Source: a virus. Taken from it: DNA of 57,791 nucleotides. Each line of letters begins with the position of its first letter. Position 1 is the first letter of the stretch. The position numbers and the translations under genes are program-made. The stretch lies in the IMG/VR virus record IMGVR_UViG_3300032116_019333, positions 1 to 57,791 of that record. One strand, 5' to 3'. A model generated the notes under the pieces. That model worked only from the letters and a program-made list of their open reading frames with translations, was not told where the DNA came from and searched no databases. Shown here piece by piece: positions 50,543-57,791 of the stretch.

Positions 50543-51199
50543 ATGACGGAAGATTCTCCCAAAGCCCGCACCCTAGCCAACGGCATCGAAGTCTGGTGTT
50601 CTTTCGACAAGCTCGTGCCGGTCGGTGAACTGAAACCGAACCCGCGCAACCCGAACACCCACCCGCAGCGGCAGATTGAGCTGCTCGCCAAAAACATCCG
50701 CTATTTCGGATGGCGACAGACGATCACAGTTTCCAATCTCACCGGCCTGATCGTATCGGGTCACGGTCGCCTGATGGCAGCCAAGCACCTCGGAGCAGAG
50801 GTCGTGCCAGTGGACTATCAGGACTTCGCCAGCGAGAACGATGAACTTGCGGTGTTGGTTGCGGACAACCGGTTGGCCGAACTTTCCTCGGTTGATCTCA
50901 ACGAACTCGAAAAGATTGCCAGCGAGTGGAAGGCCGCTGATTTCGACACGATCCTCGCCGGTTTCGAGCCTGCCGATCTCGAAGGATTGTTGAATCCCGG
51001 CGGCGATGACGATGAAGAGGATGACGATGACCGCCACGACAAGGAACTCGACAAGAGTGATGTCACTGTCGCGGTCGGCCTCTATCGGTTCCGCATCACC
51101 CAGGAAGAGTTCATCGCGTGGTGCGACCGCGTGAAACAAGACGCCGGTTTCGACAAGGAAAGCGTGCTCAACGAAATCCGCAGCCGCCTCGTAATATGA
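50543..51199 (+). CDS. ParB-like protein 1
   Basis: 218 aa. ParB/Sulfiredoxin-type domain: LVPVGELKPNPRNPNTHPQR and LIVSGHGRLMAAKHLGAEVV. An acidic linker (GGDDDEEDDDDRHDKELDKS) and a short helical C-terminus follow. Phages often encode such proteins next to terminase or methyltransferase genes. GTTGAC box at 50521-50526 (with the previous stop) 21 nt before the ATG; the end overlaps the next gene's ATG. Confidence 0.78.
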   Translation: MTEDSPKARTLANGIEVWCSFDKLVPVGELKPNPRNPNTHPQRQIELLAKNIRYFGWRQTITVSNLTGLIVSGHGRLMAAKHLGAEVVPVDYQDFASENDELAVLVADNRLAELSSVDLNELEKIASEWKAADFDTILAGFEPADLEGLLNPGGDDDEEDDDDRHDKELDKSDVTVAVGLYRFRITQEEFIAWCDRVKQDAGFDKESVLNEIRSRLVI

Positions 51200-52710
51200 A
51201 TATCACACTCGAACCTATCGACGCTGTTCGACCATCAACTTACAACCCCCGGTCGGCGGTGCCGGAGCGTCTAGACTTGATTGAGCTATCTCTTCGCAAG
51301 CTCGGCTTCATTGCTCCGATCTTCGCGGACTCGGACGGTGAAATCCTTTCTGGCCACCAGCGCCACCTTGTTGCATCGCGTATGGGTGCCACGCACGTCC
51401 CGGTATCCCGAACCAAGGCGCTCGACCTCGATCAACGCAAGGCGCTCAACATCGTGTTCAACCGGGCGACCAACGATTTCGATTTCAATAGCACACCCGG
51501 ACGCGTCACTAGCGAGTTGCAATCACTAGACATTGAAGCACTCGCCGCCCGCATCCCCGACAAGGAGGTCGGCAGCGATGGTTTTCTGCGATGCCTCAAG
51601 CCCGCGGAAGTCGCGGTCAAGGATCTCTGCCGTGTAAACTCGGGCCACTGGATCCAGTATGCCCGCAACCTCGCCCGCACGCTGCATCGCCACGGTATTC
51701 TCATGCCCATCGTCTGCCGCGAGGATCTAACAGTCATCAACGGCATCGGTCGTCTGGAAATGCTGGCGGAAAAAGGTGCTGTATTCGCTCCGGTCGTATT
51801 CGTCACCGACGAGGAAGCGGAGTTTGCCCGGGCGATGATGAACCTGCTGTCGATGGACTTCGACATCCACACGCGCTACGCCGACATGCTGCGCTTCAAT
51901 TCGTTTCGGCGAGCACGCCGCGTCAGGCGCGAGCTTGGCAACGGCTTCATCTTTGCCACGCACGGCGCAAAGCCATGCAAGGATTTCGACATCGGCAAAC
52001 CCGCCGACAAGGCACGGTGGGTGAAGGAACACGGCACGACCATTCTTGACTTCGGTGCCGGTCACCTGACGGAAACATTCCTGCTGCGCCAGACCGGGAT
52101 CGATTGCACTCCGTTCGAGCCGTATCGACTCGGACCAGGGGGCATCAACAAAGCGGAGAGTTTGGAACTCACCCGTGCATTCCTCGCCGAAGTTGCGGAG
52201 GGCAAGGAGTGGACGAGCATCTTCATTGCAAGTGTGCTGAACTCCGTGCCGTTCCGTGAAGACCGGGAGCACATCGCCTGTCTTTGCGCCGCCCTGTGTA
52301 AGCCGTTCACCAAGGTCTATGCCTGCGCGTCCTCGGCGGGCGAATCCGGCTGGCGGCAGGTCAACGGGAAGGCGTTCATGAACGAATCCAACGCGGGAAA
52401 TATTGCCTTCCGCCTCGATTACGAACCGGGAATCCGCATTGGCGACTTTCAGGACAAACCCAAGGTTCAGAAGTACCACACCGTTGCCGAGTTCAAGGAT
52501 CTCTTCGGCACGTTCTTCCGCTCGGTGCAGGTCGATGAGTTCTCCAACAACATCAACGCGGCGTGCGCGGCAGCTCGCCCGGTCGATCCTGCCCGATTGC
52601 GAAAAGCTATCGAATTTGAATTCGATCTGCCGTATCCGGACGGCACCCGTATGGATTTCGTGAAATGCGCCATGGACTCTTTCAGCAAACGTCTTCAGAT
52701 TACCCTATGA
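51196..52710 (+). CDS. Tandem ParB-like domains fused to methyltransferase fold
   Basis: 504 aa. First ParB-like domain about 1-100 (PTYNPRSAVPE-like start, ILSGHQRHLVASRMGATHVP). A second about 150-250 (HGILMPIVCREDLTVINGIG, APVVFVTDEEAEFARAMMN). From about 270 a SAM-dependent methyltransferase-like part with DFGAGHLTETFLLRQTG. The fusion may mark or bind phage DNA before packaging. Its stop overlaps the HAD gene start (ATGA). Confidence 0.7.
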   Translation: MNITLEPIDAVRPSTYNPRSAVPERLDLIELSLRKLGFIAPIFADSDGEILSGHQRHLVASRMGATHVPVSRTKALDLDQRKALNIVFNRATNDFDFNSTPGRVTSELQSLDIEALAARIPDKEVGSDGFLRCLKPAEVAVKDLCRVNSGHWIQYARNLARTLHRHGILMPIVCREDLTVINGIGRLEMLAEKGAVFAPVVFVTDEEAEFARAMMNLLSMDFDIHTRYADMLRFNSFRRARRVRRELGNGFIFATHGAKPCKDFDIGKPADKARWVKEHGTTILDFGAGHLTETFLLRQTGIDCTPFEPYRLGPGGINKAESLELTRAFLAEVAEGKEWTSIFIASVLNSVPFREDREHIACLCAALCKPFTKVYACASSAGESGWRQVNGKAFMNESNAGNIAFRLDYEPGIRIGDFQDKPKVQKYHTVAEFKDLFGTFFRSVQVDEFSNNINAACAAARPVDPARLRKAIEFEFDLPYPDGTRMDFVKCAMDSFSKRLQITL

Positions 52711-53159
52711 TCATCCTGCTAGATCTAAACTACACTCTGGTGGCAAACAACCCGGCTCGTGGAACCACGCCCGACCGCATGGAGAAACGCCTCGCAAATG
52801 AACAATACCGGCAATGGCTGGTGGAACTTGTTAGACCCAACATCGTAATAATCATGACCGCGCGTCCCATCACCTGGATGGGGAAAACTCTCGACCGTAT
52901 CGAGGAGCAAACCGGGTGGCGACCGCAGGAAGCGTGCTTCGCACCGAAAGGCTGGTGGAACCCACCGGCAATCAAAGAGCATTTGCTCAAGCAGCACGTT
53001 TTCCCGTTCCACGGGGAGCACGCCCGCTACATCGCTATCGAGAGCAACCCACGAACGCGCGAGATGTATGCGAAGTTCTCCATCCCAAGCTTCTGGGTTA
53101 CGGAAGAAGGCACCTGCCTCACCGAAGGAACGCGGATCGTAAAACGCCTACCGCGTTGA
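52707..53159 (+). CDS. HAD-family phosphatase-like protein
   Basis: 150 aa. LLDLNYTLV is HAD motif I (DxN variant in place of DxD), and IIMTARPITWMG is motif II. A nucleotide or sugar phosphatase role is usual for these small phage HADs. Coupled to the gene before by a 4-nt overlap. Confidence 0.72.
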   Translation: MIILLDLNYTLVANNPARGTTPDRMEKRLANEQYRQWLVELVRPNIVIIMTARPITWMGKTLDRIEEQTGWRPQEACFAPKGWWNPPAIKEHLLKQHVFPFHGEHARYIAIESNPRTREMYAKFSIPSFWVTEEGTCLTEGTRIVKRLPR

Positions 53160-53175
53160 CATCGGTTACGCGGGC

Positions 53176-53898
53176 ATGAGTGAAGCCCAACGTGACGAAG
53201 TGATTCCACGCGGAGTCTGGCAGTTCGATCAGGAAGTGACCTCCGTGTTCGACGACATGCTCCAACGGAGCATCCCGCAATACAACGCGATGCGTGTCGT
53301 AACCTTCGAGGTCGGACGCCGCTTCGTGCAACCGGGCACGACGATCATCGACATGGGTTGCTCCCGCGGCCAGGCACTGCTCCCATTCGTATCTAACTTC
53401 GGGGACTCCAACGACTACATCGGTCTGGAAATCAGCGAGCCGATGATTCAGGCCGCACAAGAGAACTTCTCCTACCACCCTCACGGCAATCGTGTCACCG
53501 TCCAGTCTGCCGACCTGCGCCACGAGTTCCCTGCCGTGACATCCAGCCTCGTGCTCTCGGTGCTCACCCTGCAATTCACCCCTATCGAATACCGCCAGCA
53601 GATCGTGCGGCGAGTATTCGAGTCACTGGCTCCCGGCGGTGCCTTCATCCTCGTGGAGAAGGTGCTCGGGGCCACTGCCAAGCTCGATCAGGCATTCGTG
53701 GAACTCTTCCTCCAAATCAAGCGGGAGAATGGGTATTCTGAGGATCAGATCGACCGCAAGCGGATGTCTCTTGAAGGAGTGCTGGTGCCTGTCACCGCCC
53801 GCTGGAACGAGGAGCTACTTCATCAGGAAGGCTTCACTTCGGTGGACTGCTTCTGGCGGCACCTGAATTTTGCCGGATGGGTAGCGATCAAACCATGA
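53176..53898 (+). CDS. CmoA-like SAM-dependent methyltransferase
   Basis: 240 aa. Motif I IIDMGCSRGQALLPFV, then YIGLEISEPMIQAAQEN and LVLSVLTLQFTPIEYRQQIV, a pattern close to CmoA (carboxy-SAM synthase) and relatives. Substrate unknown; tRNA or DNA modification is possible. GTTGAC box at 53155-53160, including the previous stop, 20 nt before the ATG. ATGA overlap with the small terminase gene. Confidence 0.7.
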   Translation: MSEAQRDEVIPRGVWQFDQEVTSVFDDMLQRSIPQYNAMRVVTFEVGRRFVQPGTTIIDMGCSRGQALLPFVSNFGDSNDYIGLEISEPMIQAAQENFSYHPHGNRVTVQSADLRHEFPAVTSSLVLSVLTLQFTPIEYRQQIVRRVFESLAPGGAFILVEKVLGATAKLDQAFVELFLQIKRENGYSEDQIDRKRMSLEGVLVPVTARWNEELLHQEGFTSVDCFWRHLNFAGWVAIKP

Positions 53899-54515
53899 GC
53901 AAAGCACGTCCACATGAAGAAGGGCGGCCATCGCTTGATCCGGAAGTCGCTGGGAAGATCCTCGATGCCGACTTCCAGAACATCGTGAAAAAGGTCGCGG
54001 CGGGAAAGCCGCTAACGGTTGCCGAACGTGCTCGCATCGAATCCCGAGCGGCCGGTAGTGTGGAAACTCTCGCTTATGCAAAGACCCTCGTGGAACTGGC
54101 TGCGGTGCTTGGAGTTTCCCGCAGGACACTCTCCACATGGCAGAAGATGGAAGGTGCCCCCAAGGCACTCTCCAACGGACTTTGGCCGGTCGCTGATTGG
54201 CGAGAGTTCGTCAGGATGCGGGGCTTGAATGCCGGTCGTGTTCCGGTAGGCAACGAGGAGGCACTCAAAGCCCGCAAGCTATTGGCTGAGGTCGAGGAGA
54301 GGGAGCTACGCATTGCGATCAAGAAGGGCGAATATGTCGCACTCACCAAAGTGCGTGAGGAATGGATCGGGCTGGTAGCCCAGGCGACCGCCATCCTCCG
54401 CGCCAAGTTTGAAAATGAATTGCCACCCGTGCTCTCAGGTCTTGATGCAACTGGCATCCAGCGTGAGTGCCGCCGCGCCATCGACGAAGTCTTGCTCTGT
54501 CTCCACGAACCATGA
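53895..54515 (+). CDS. Small terminase subunit (Nu1-like)
   Basis: 206 aa from the ATG that overlaps the previous stop. It contains an HTH-like region (LVELAAVLGVSRRTLSTWQK) and a C-terminal part with coiled-coil character (KARKLLAEVEERELRIAIKK), the plan of small terminases that bind the packaging site. Coupled to the large subunit by ATGA. Confidence 0.82.
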   Translation: MSKARPHEEGRPSLDPEVAGKILDADFQNIVKKVAAGKPLTVAERARIESRAAGSVETLAYAKTLVELAAVLGVSRRTLSTWQKMEGAPKALSNGLWPVADWREFVRMRGLNAGRVPVGNEEALKARKLLAEVEERELRIAIKKGEYVALTKVREEWIGLVAQATAILRAKFENELPPVLSGLDATGIQRECRRAIDEVLLCLHEP

Positions 54516-56332
54516 ACGCGCTCAGAAAAATCTGGCGTGAGGCTTGGCAACCACCTGACCGACGCCCCGCTTGGCAATGGTGTGAGGATCACATCGAAGC
54601 CATCCCGTATTCGCCCAACCCGGGACGCTTCCGTTCGGAGAACTCCCCGTGGATTCGCGAGGTCATGGAGGCGCTTGTCGATCCACGCGTCCGACTCGTT
54701 TCAATCATCGCATCCGTTCAGTCCTCCAAGACCACCGCGCCAGAACTCACGCTCTGCTACATCATCTCCAACCTGCCAGGGCCTGCGCTATGGCTCGACC
54801 AGACAGACGAGGACGCACGCGACTATTCCGAGTCACGCCTGCAAAAGCTTTTCGATCAATGCGAACCGGTCGCACGGTTGATGCCCACCGGTATCCATCG
54901 CCACAAACGCAAAAACAACGCGATCCAGTTTACCAATGGGATGACGCTTTGGATTCTCGGAGCGCACAACAAGACCAACCTGCAACGCCGTTCGATCCGC
55001 TGGTTAATCGGAGACGAAACGTGGCGCTGGCCGCAGGGGCACATGGCGGAGGCCGAGGCTCGCGTCACCGCATTCGGCTGGCTCGGTAAATGCATCTTCA
55101 TGAGTCAAGGCGGCGAGGAGGATGACGATACCCACCGCAAGTTCGAGGCGACCGACCAACGCGAATGGACTTTCGCGTGCTCTCAGTGCGGCCACCGCCA
55201 GCCATTCAAGTGGGAATGCGTCGAGTGGAGCAAATCGGCCCGGGACGAAACCGGAGAGTGGGATTTTGACGAGGTTCGGCGCACCACTGCTTTACGATGC
55301 GAGTCGTGTAACCATTATTTCAACGACAGCGACCGCATGAGGCGCGAACTCAACGCCACCGGGCAGTTCATCAAGAAGAACCCCAAGGCATCGGCGGAAA
55401 ATGTCGGATTCCACTGGAACGCCCTGTGCGCGATGAGCTGGGGACAACTCGCCGAACTCTACCTGCGGGCAAAGGCGGCGGCGAGGAAGGGGGATGTCTC
55501 GCTGCTCCAACAGTTCTATCAGAAGCGGCTCGGTCTGCCGTGGCGCGAATACGTCGAAGATTACAAACTGGAGATTGTAAAATCCGGCTACAAGCGCGGC
55601 GAGACATGGGAGGAAGAGGGCGCGATTGATCCAAAGTCCGGCAAAATCCTCGCCGCTCCGTTGCCCGAGCGCACCGGACTGATCCCGCTTCGCTTCATCA
55701 CCGTGGACTGCCAGATGGATCACCTCTTCGTGGTGGTCCGGTCGTGGTCGGCGGAAGGATCAAGCCGACTGGTATGGAACGAGCGCATTCTCACTTTCAC
55801 CGACATTGACGTGATTCAGGAACGCTTCGGCGTGCATTCAAGTCTCGTGTTTCTCGACGCCGGCTATGCGACCTATGACGTTTATCGCGAGTGCGCCAAG
55901 CGTGGCTGGGTGGCGCTGATCGGCGACCGTCGCCCAGTCTATGCCCACAAGGGGCGTGACGGCAAAACCATCCAGCGGTTCTACTCGCCGAGGCGCAAGG
56001 TCGTGCTCTCGCATCGCCAGCACTGCCACGTCCACTACTGGAGCAACCTCAACATCAAGGACACACTCGCCCGCCTTCGCCGCAATCAAGACCCGTCTCA
56101 GGGGCCGACGTGGGAAGTGCCGGACGACATCGACGACGACTATCTCGCCCAGATGGAAAGCGAGCATCGCATCAAGGAAAAGGGACAGTGGATGTGGAAG
56201 CAGATCGGCTCTCGACCGAACCACTACCTCGACTGCGAGGCGGAACAAGCCGCTGCCGCGACCATGCTCAAGATCGTTGGGCGGGAGTCCATTTCTGCCG
56301 CCCCGGTTGACACTCCGGACGGAGAGCAATGA
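54512..56332 (+). CDS. Large terminase subunit, gpA family
   Basis: 606 aa. N-terminal ATPase part with IIASVQSSKTTAPELTLCYI (Walker A-like) and ALWLDQTDED; nuclease part further on (LRFITVDCQMDHLFVVVRSW). A zinc-finger-like pair CSQCGH and CESCNHY is in the middle. gpA-type terminases cut at cos sites, so the virion DNA probably has cohesive ends; I could not find the cos sequence. Overlaps the holin-like gene by 4 nt. Confidence 0.92.
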   Translation: MNALRKIWREAWQPPDRRPAWQWCEDHIEAIPYSPNPGRFRSENSPWIREVMEALVDPRVRLVSIIASVQSSKTTAPELTLCYIISNLPGPALWLDQTDEDARDYSESRLQKLFDQCEPVARLMPTGIHRHKRKNNAIQFTNGMTLWILGAHNKTNLQRRSIRWLIGDETWRWPQGHMAEAEARVTAFGWLGKCIFMSQGGEEDDDTHRKFEATDQREWTFACSQCGHRQPFKWECVEWSKSARDETGEWDFDEVRRTTALRCESCNHYFNDSDRMRRELNATGQFIKKNPKASAENVGFHWNALCAMSWGQLAELYLRAKAAARKGDVSLLQQFYQKRLGLPWREYVEDYKLEIVKSGYKRGETWEEEGAIDPKSGKILAAPLPERTGLIPLRFITVDCQMDHLFVVVRSWSAEGSSRLVWNERILTFTDIDVIQERFGVHSSLVFLDAGYATYDVYRECAKRGWVALIGDRRPVYAHKGRDGKTIQRFYSPRRKVVLSHRQHCHVHYWSNLNIKDTLARLRRNQDPSQGPTWEVPDDIDDDYLAQMESEHRIKEKGQWMWKQIGSRPNHYLDCEAEQAAAATMLKIVGRESISAAPVDTPDGEQ

Positions 56333-56706
56333 AAACCGTCACTATCCTTCGCTTCCTCACCTTTCTTGGATCAGGTCTCACCGCATTGGCTGCTGCAGAC
56401 CTCAGTGGCATCGCCAACCTCCTGGATCAGGAAAAGGCTCAATATCTACTCATCGCTGGGCCGGCCGCGCTTGCCCTAAAGGAACTGGTCGTCGTGCTCG
56501 GCGATCTCTTCGACGACGGCAAGCCGAACAAATCCTTCAAGATCGGCTTGTTCTGCTTCGCTATGGCGATTCTCACGCTGCCGTTTCTCTCGTCTTGCTC
56601 CACTTCGCCCGCTGTTACTGGTGAGTTCAACAGCAAGGACGGCAAAATCACAGTCCACCCCGACGGACGCGTTGAGATCGTTGTAGAACCCATCACCTCT
56701 AAGTAA
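56329..56706 (+). CDS. Holin-like membrane protein (possible lipoprotein-type end)
   Basis: 125 aa. Hydrophobic segments at about 8-24 (FLTFLGSGLTALAAADL), 41-60 (LLIAGPAALALKELVVVLGD) and 72-88 (FKIGLFCFAMAILTLPF), then SSCSTS, which looks like a lipobox embedded in a third helix. The soluble C-terminus is beta-rich. Adjacent to the M15 peptidase, so lysis-related; holin or holin/spanin-type role. GTTGAC box at 56306-56311, inside the terminase end, 22 nt before the ATG. Confidence 0.6.
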   Translation: MKTVTILRFLTFLGSGLTALAAADLSGIANLLDQEKAQYLLIAGPAALALKELVVVLGDLFDDGKPNKSFKIGLFCFAMAILTLPFLSSCSTSPAVTGEFNSKDGKITVHPDGRVEIVVEPITSK

Positions 56707-56709
56707 GTC

Positions 56710-57150
56710 ATGGCCACCGAATCGTTCATCGAGTGGTTCGCCACACAGAAGTTCCGCCACTTTAGCGCGGTAGAGTTCACCGACTATTTTACCAGCGAGC
56801 GCAAGGGCGTTAAAAACAGCCCACCTCCAAAGCGGCTGTGGAGAAATATCATTTCGACGCTACGCATCGCTGACGAACTCCGCGCCTCGTTTGGCAAACC
56901 ATGCCGTATTTTGAGTTCCTACCGTTCGCCCGCATACAACCGCGTGGTTGGTGGGGGAGTGATGAGTCAGCACCTTGATTTCACTGCTCTCGACATCGCC
57001 GTCGATGGTATTCCGGCGCGTCGCGTTTACGAGCGCCTGCTTCAGTGGCGCAAAGAAGGCAAATTCACGGGCGGCCTAGGTTACTACCCATCTTCCGGCT
57101 TCGTCCACATCGATACTCGTCCCCGCAACGCAACCTGGTGGGGTTCCTAA
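56710..57150 (+). CDS. M15-family peptidase, endolysin
   Basis: 146 aa, the size of single-domain phage endolysins of the D-Ala-D-Ala carboxypeptidase/endopeptidase family. Zinc-site residues: SQHLDFTALDIAV (His and Asp) and FVHIDTRPRN (His-x-Asp); SYRSPAYNRVVGG precedes. No signal peptide, so a holin is needed. It sits between terminase and portal, an uncommon site for a lysis gene. Confidence 0.85.
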   Translation: MATESFIEWFATQKFRHFSAVEFTDYFTSERKGVKNSPPPKRLWRNIISTLRIADELRASFGKPCRILSSYRSPAYNRVVGGGVMSQHLDFTALDIAVDGIPARRVYERLLQWRKEGKFTGGLGYYPSSGFVHIDTRPRNATWWGS

Positions 57151-57161
57151 TCGCTAACGAC

Positions 57162-57422
57162 ATGGCACGCGGACTCTTCATCACCGGCTTCACAATTTCC
57201 GAGGTTCTGGCCATCCAAAGCAGAGCAAAGGAACTGCTATTGGAAGGCAAGACGATCATGAACTGGAACGATGCGGAAACATCCACCGCCAAGCAGTTCA
57301 CCATGCCAATCGATCAGGTCCTTGATGAATGCGGCCATGCACTGCGGGTGCTTGATCCCGTCACGTATGGACGCCCGCGCATCGTCGCCACTTCCCGTGT
57401 TTCCGGATACCTACCGAAATGA
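57162..57422 (+). CDS. gpW-like head-tail connector, by position
   Basis: 86 aa between the large terminase/lysis genes and the portal, where lambda encodes gpW (68 aa). Helical start (ISEVLAIQSRAKELLLEGKT) and a second helix ending VLDPVTYGRP. Sequence similarity is thin, so the call is mostly from order. ATGA overlap with the portal gene. Confidence 0.55.
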   Translation: MARGLFITGFTISEVLAIQSRAKELLLEGKTIMNWNDAETSTAKQFTMPIDQVLDECGHALRVLDPVTYGRPRIVATSRVSGYLPK

Positions 57423-57791
57423 ACCGCCTGAGATCCATCGCCTGCCTTCTACTTCCCCCCGTGCTTGTTCCGAAAGCATGGGGTTCGCCGTTTGAGGCGG
57501 CCAACTGGTCGCCGCGTCGTGGATCGGTGCCGGGAGCCGCTCCGACTGATGCCCGGCAGGAACTCACGCCTTCGGTGCGCACCGAACTCGTCCGTAAATC
57601 ACGCTACCTTCATAAGAACTCTGGTTTCGTGAGGGAATTGGTCGCCAATATGGCGATCTACTCGACCGGAGACGGGATCCGTGTCCAGGCGCAGTCAGCC
57701 GATCCGGAGTGGAACCGATTGGCCGAAACATACTTCGCCATGTGGTCATCCCGCTGTGAAGTGACACGGCGTTTCTCCTTCGAGGAATGCA
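57419..57791 (+). CDS. Portal protein, N-terminal part (continues at position 1)
   Basis: Starts MNRLRSIACLLLPPVLVPKA, overlaps the gpW-like stop as ATGA, and runs off the window end in the same frame as base 1. Complete protein about 486 aa. See the entry at 1-1215. Confidence 0.88.
   Translation, partial: MNRLRSIACLLLPPVLVPKAWGSPFEAANWSPRRGSVPGAAPTDARQELTPSVRTELVRKSRYLHKNSGFVRELVANMAIYSTGDGIRVQAQSADPEWNRLAETYFAMWSSRCEVTRRFSFEEC
57665..57790. repeat. Terminal direct repeat, right copy (assembly seam)
   Basis: Exact copy of bases 1-126. The next base, 57791, differs from position 127 (A against C), and the window ends there. Confidence 0.9.

Noticed and set aside
1152-56334. TTGAC(A) boxes as promoter -35 elements
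   Set aside because: A -10 at normal spacing would fall on or after the start codon, and no TATAAT-like sequence is there. The fixed distance is to the start codon.
1-57791. CRISPR arrays, rRNA genes, transposases, diversity-generating retroelement
   Set aside because: No regularly spaced repeats with unique spacers, no rRNA sequence, and no transposase or reverse transcriptase motif seen on either strand.

Overview
The window is an essentially complete genome of a temperate, long-tailed (siphovirus-like) phage. Bases 1-126 recur exactly at 57665-57790, and the portal reading frame runs unbroken across that seam, so the molecule is circular or circularly permuted, about 57.66 kb. The DNA is G+C-rich and almost no gene has a Shine-Dalgarno sequence. 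Protein style (gpA-type terminase, DUF2800 and DUF2786 proteins, an integrase with an NALRH active-site box) suggests a Verrucomicrobiota or related host. That is an impression from the sequence, not a proven assignment.

Layout. (1) 50.5-57.8 kb and 1-15 kb, plus strand: two ParB-like proteins (one fused to a methyltransferase fold), a HAD phosphatase, a CmoA-like methyltransferase, small and large terminase, a lysis cassette (membrane protein and M15 peptidase), a gpW-like connector, portal, S49 protease/scaffold, capsid, neck and tail genes with a programmed -1 frameshift, tape measure, unfamiliar tail-tip proteins, three signal-peptide proteins and a small membrane protein. (2) 15.1-17.2 kb: a cargo pair, degenerate HAD-phosphoribosyltransferase plus DprA-like protein, with its own nearly leaderless promoter. 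(3) 17.2-19.3 kb, minus strand: integrase and excisionase-like protein, with arm-type-like repeats marking a candidate attP. (4) 19.3-28.7 kb, plus strand: a DUF499 / DUF3780 / DUF1156 methyltransferase / PLD-SNF2 helicase defence operon. (5) 28.8-32.8 kb, minus strand: an SMC-like ATPase, soluble HEAT-like histidine kinase and response regulator operon that I cannot match to a named system; its divergent promoter region carries operator-like repeats. (6) 33.1-41.9 kb: early genes, comprising a sigma-like factor, helicase, RecB-like nuclease, family A polymerase and primase-helicase. (7) 41.9-42.25 kb: an iteron-like region with 12 GGACAC/GTGTCC copies around a 48-nt purine-pyrimidine alternating tract, a candidate origin. 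(8) 42.3-50.5 kb: small accessory genes, a truncated initiator-tRNA-like element, PD-(D/E)XK and lipoprotein-HNH nucleases, an amidoligase operon, a second operator-rich divergent control region and an AAA+ ATPase.

The core is an ordinary lambda-plan temperate phage in its head and packaging genes. It carries at least two, probably three, conflict-related cargo modules packed around the integrase. No CI/Cro-type repressor is recognisable, so the two-component/ATPase operon, which sits where a repressor would be expected, is a candidate for either defence or lysogeny control. A recurrent GTTGAC box 19-22 nt upstream of many phage-core start codons, including an internal scaffold start and the integrase, is absent from the cargo genes and may be an unreported initiation signal.
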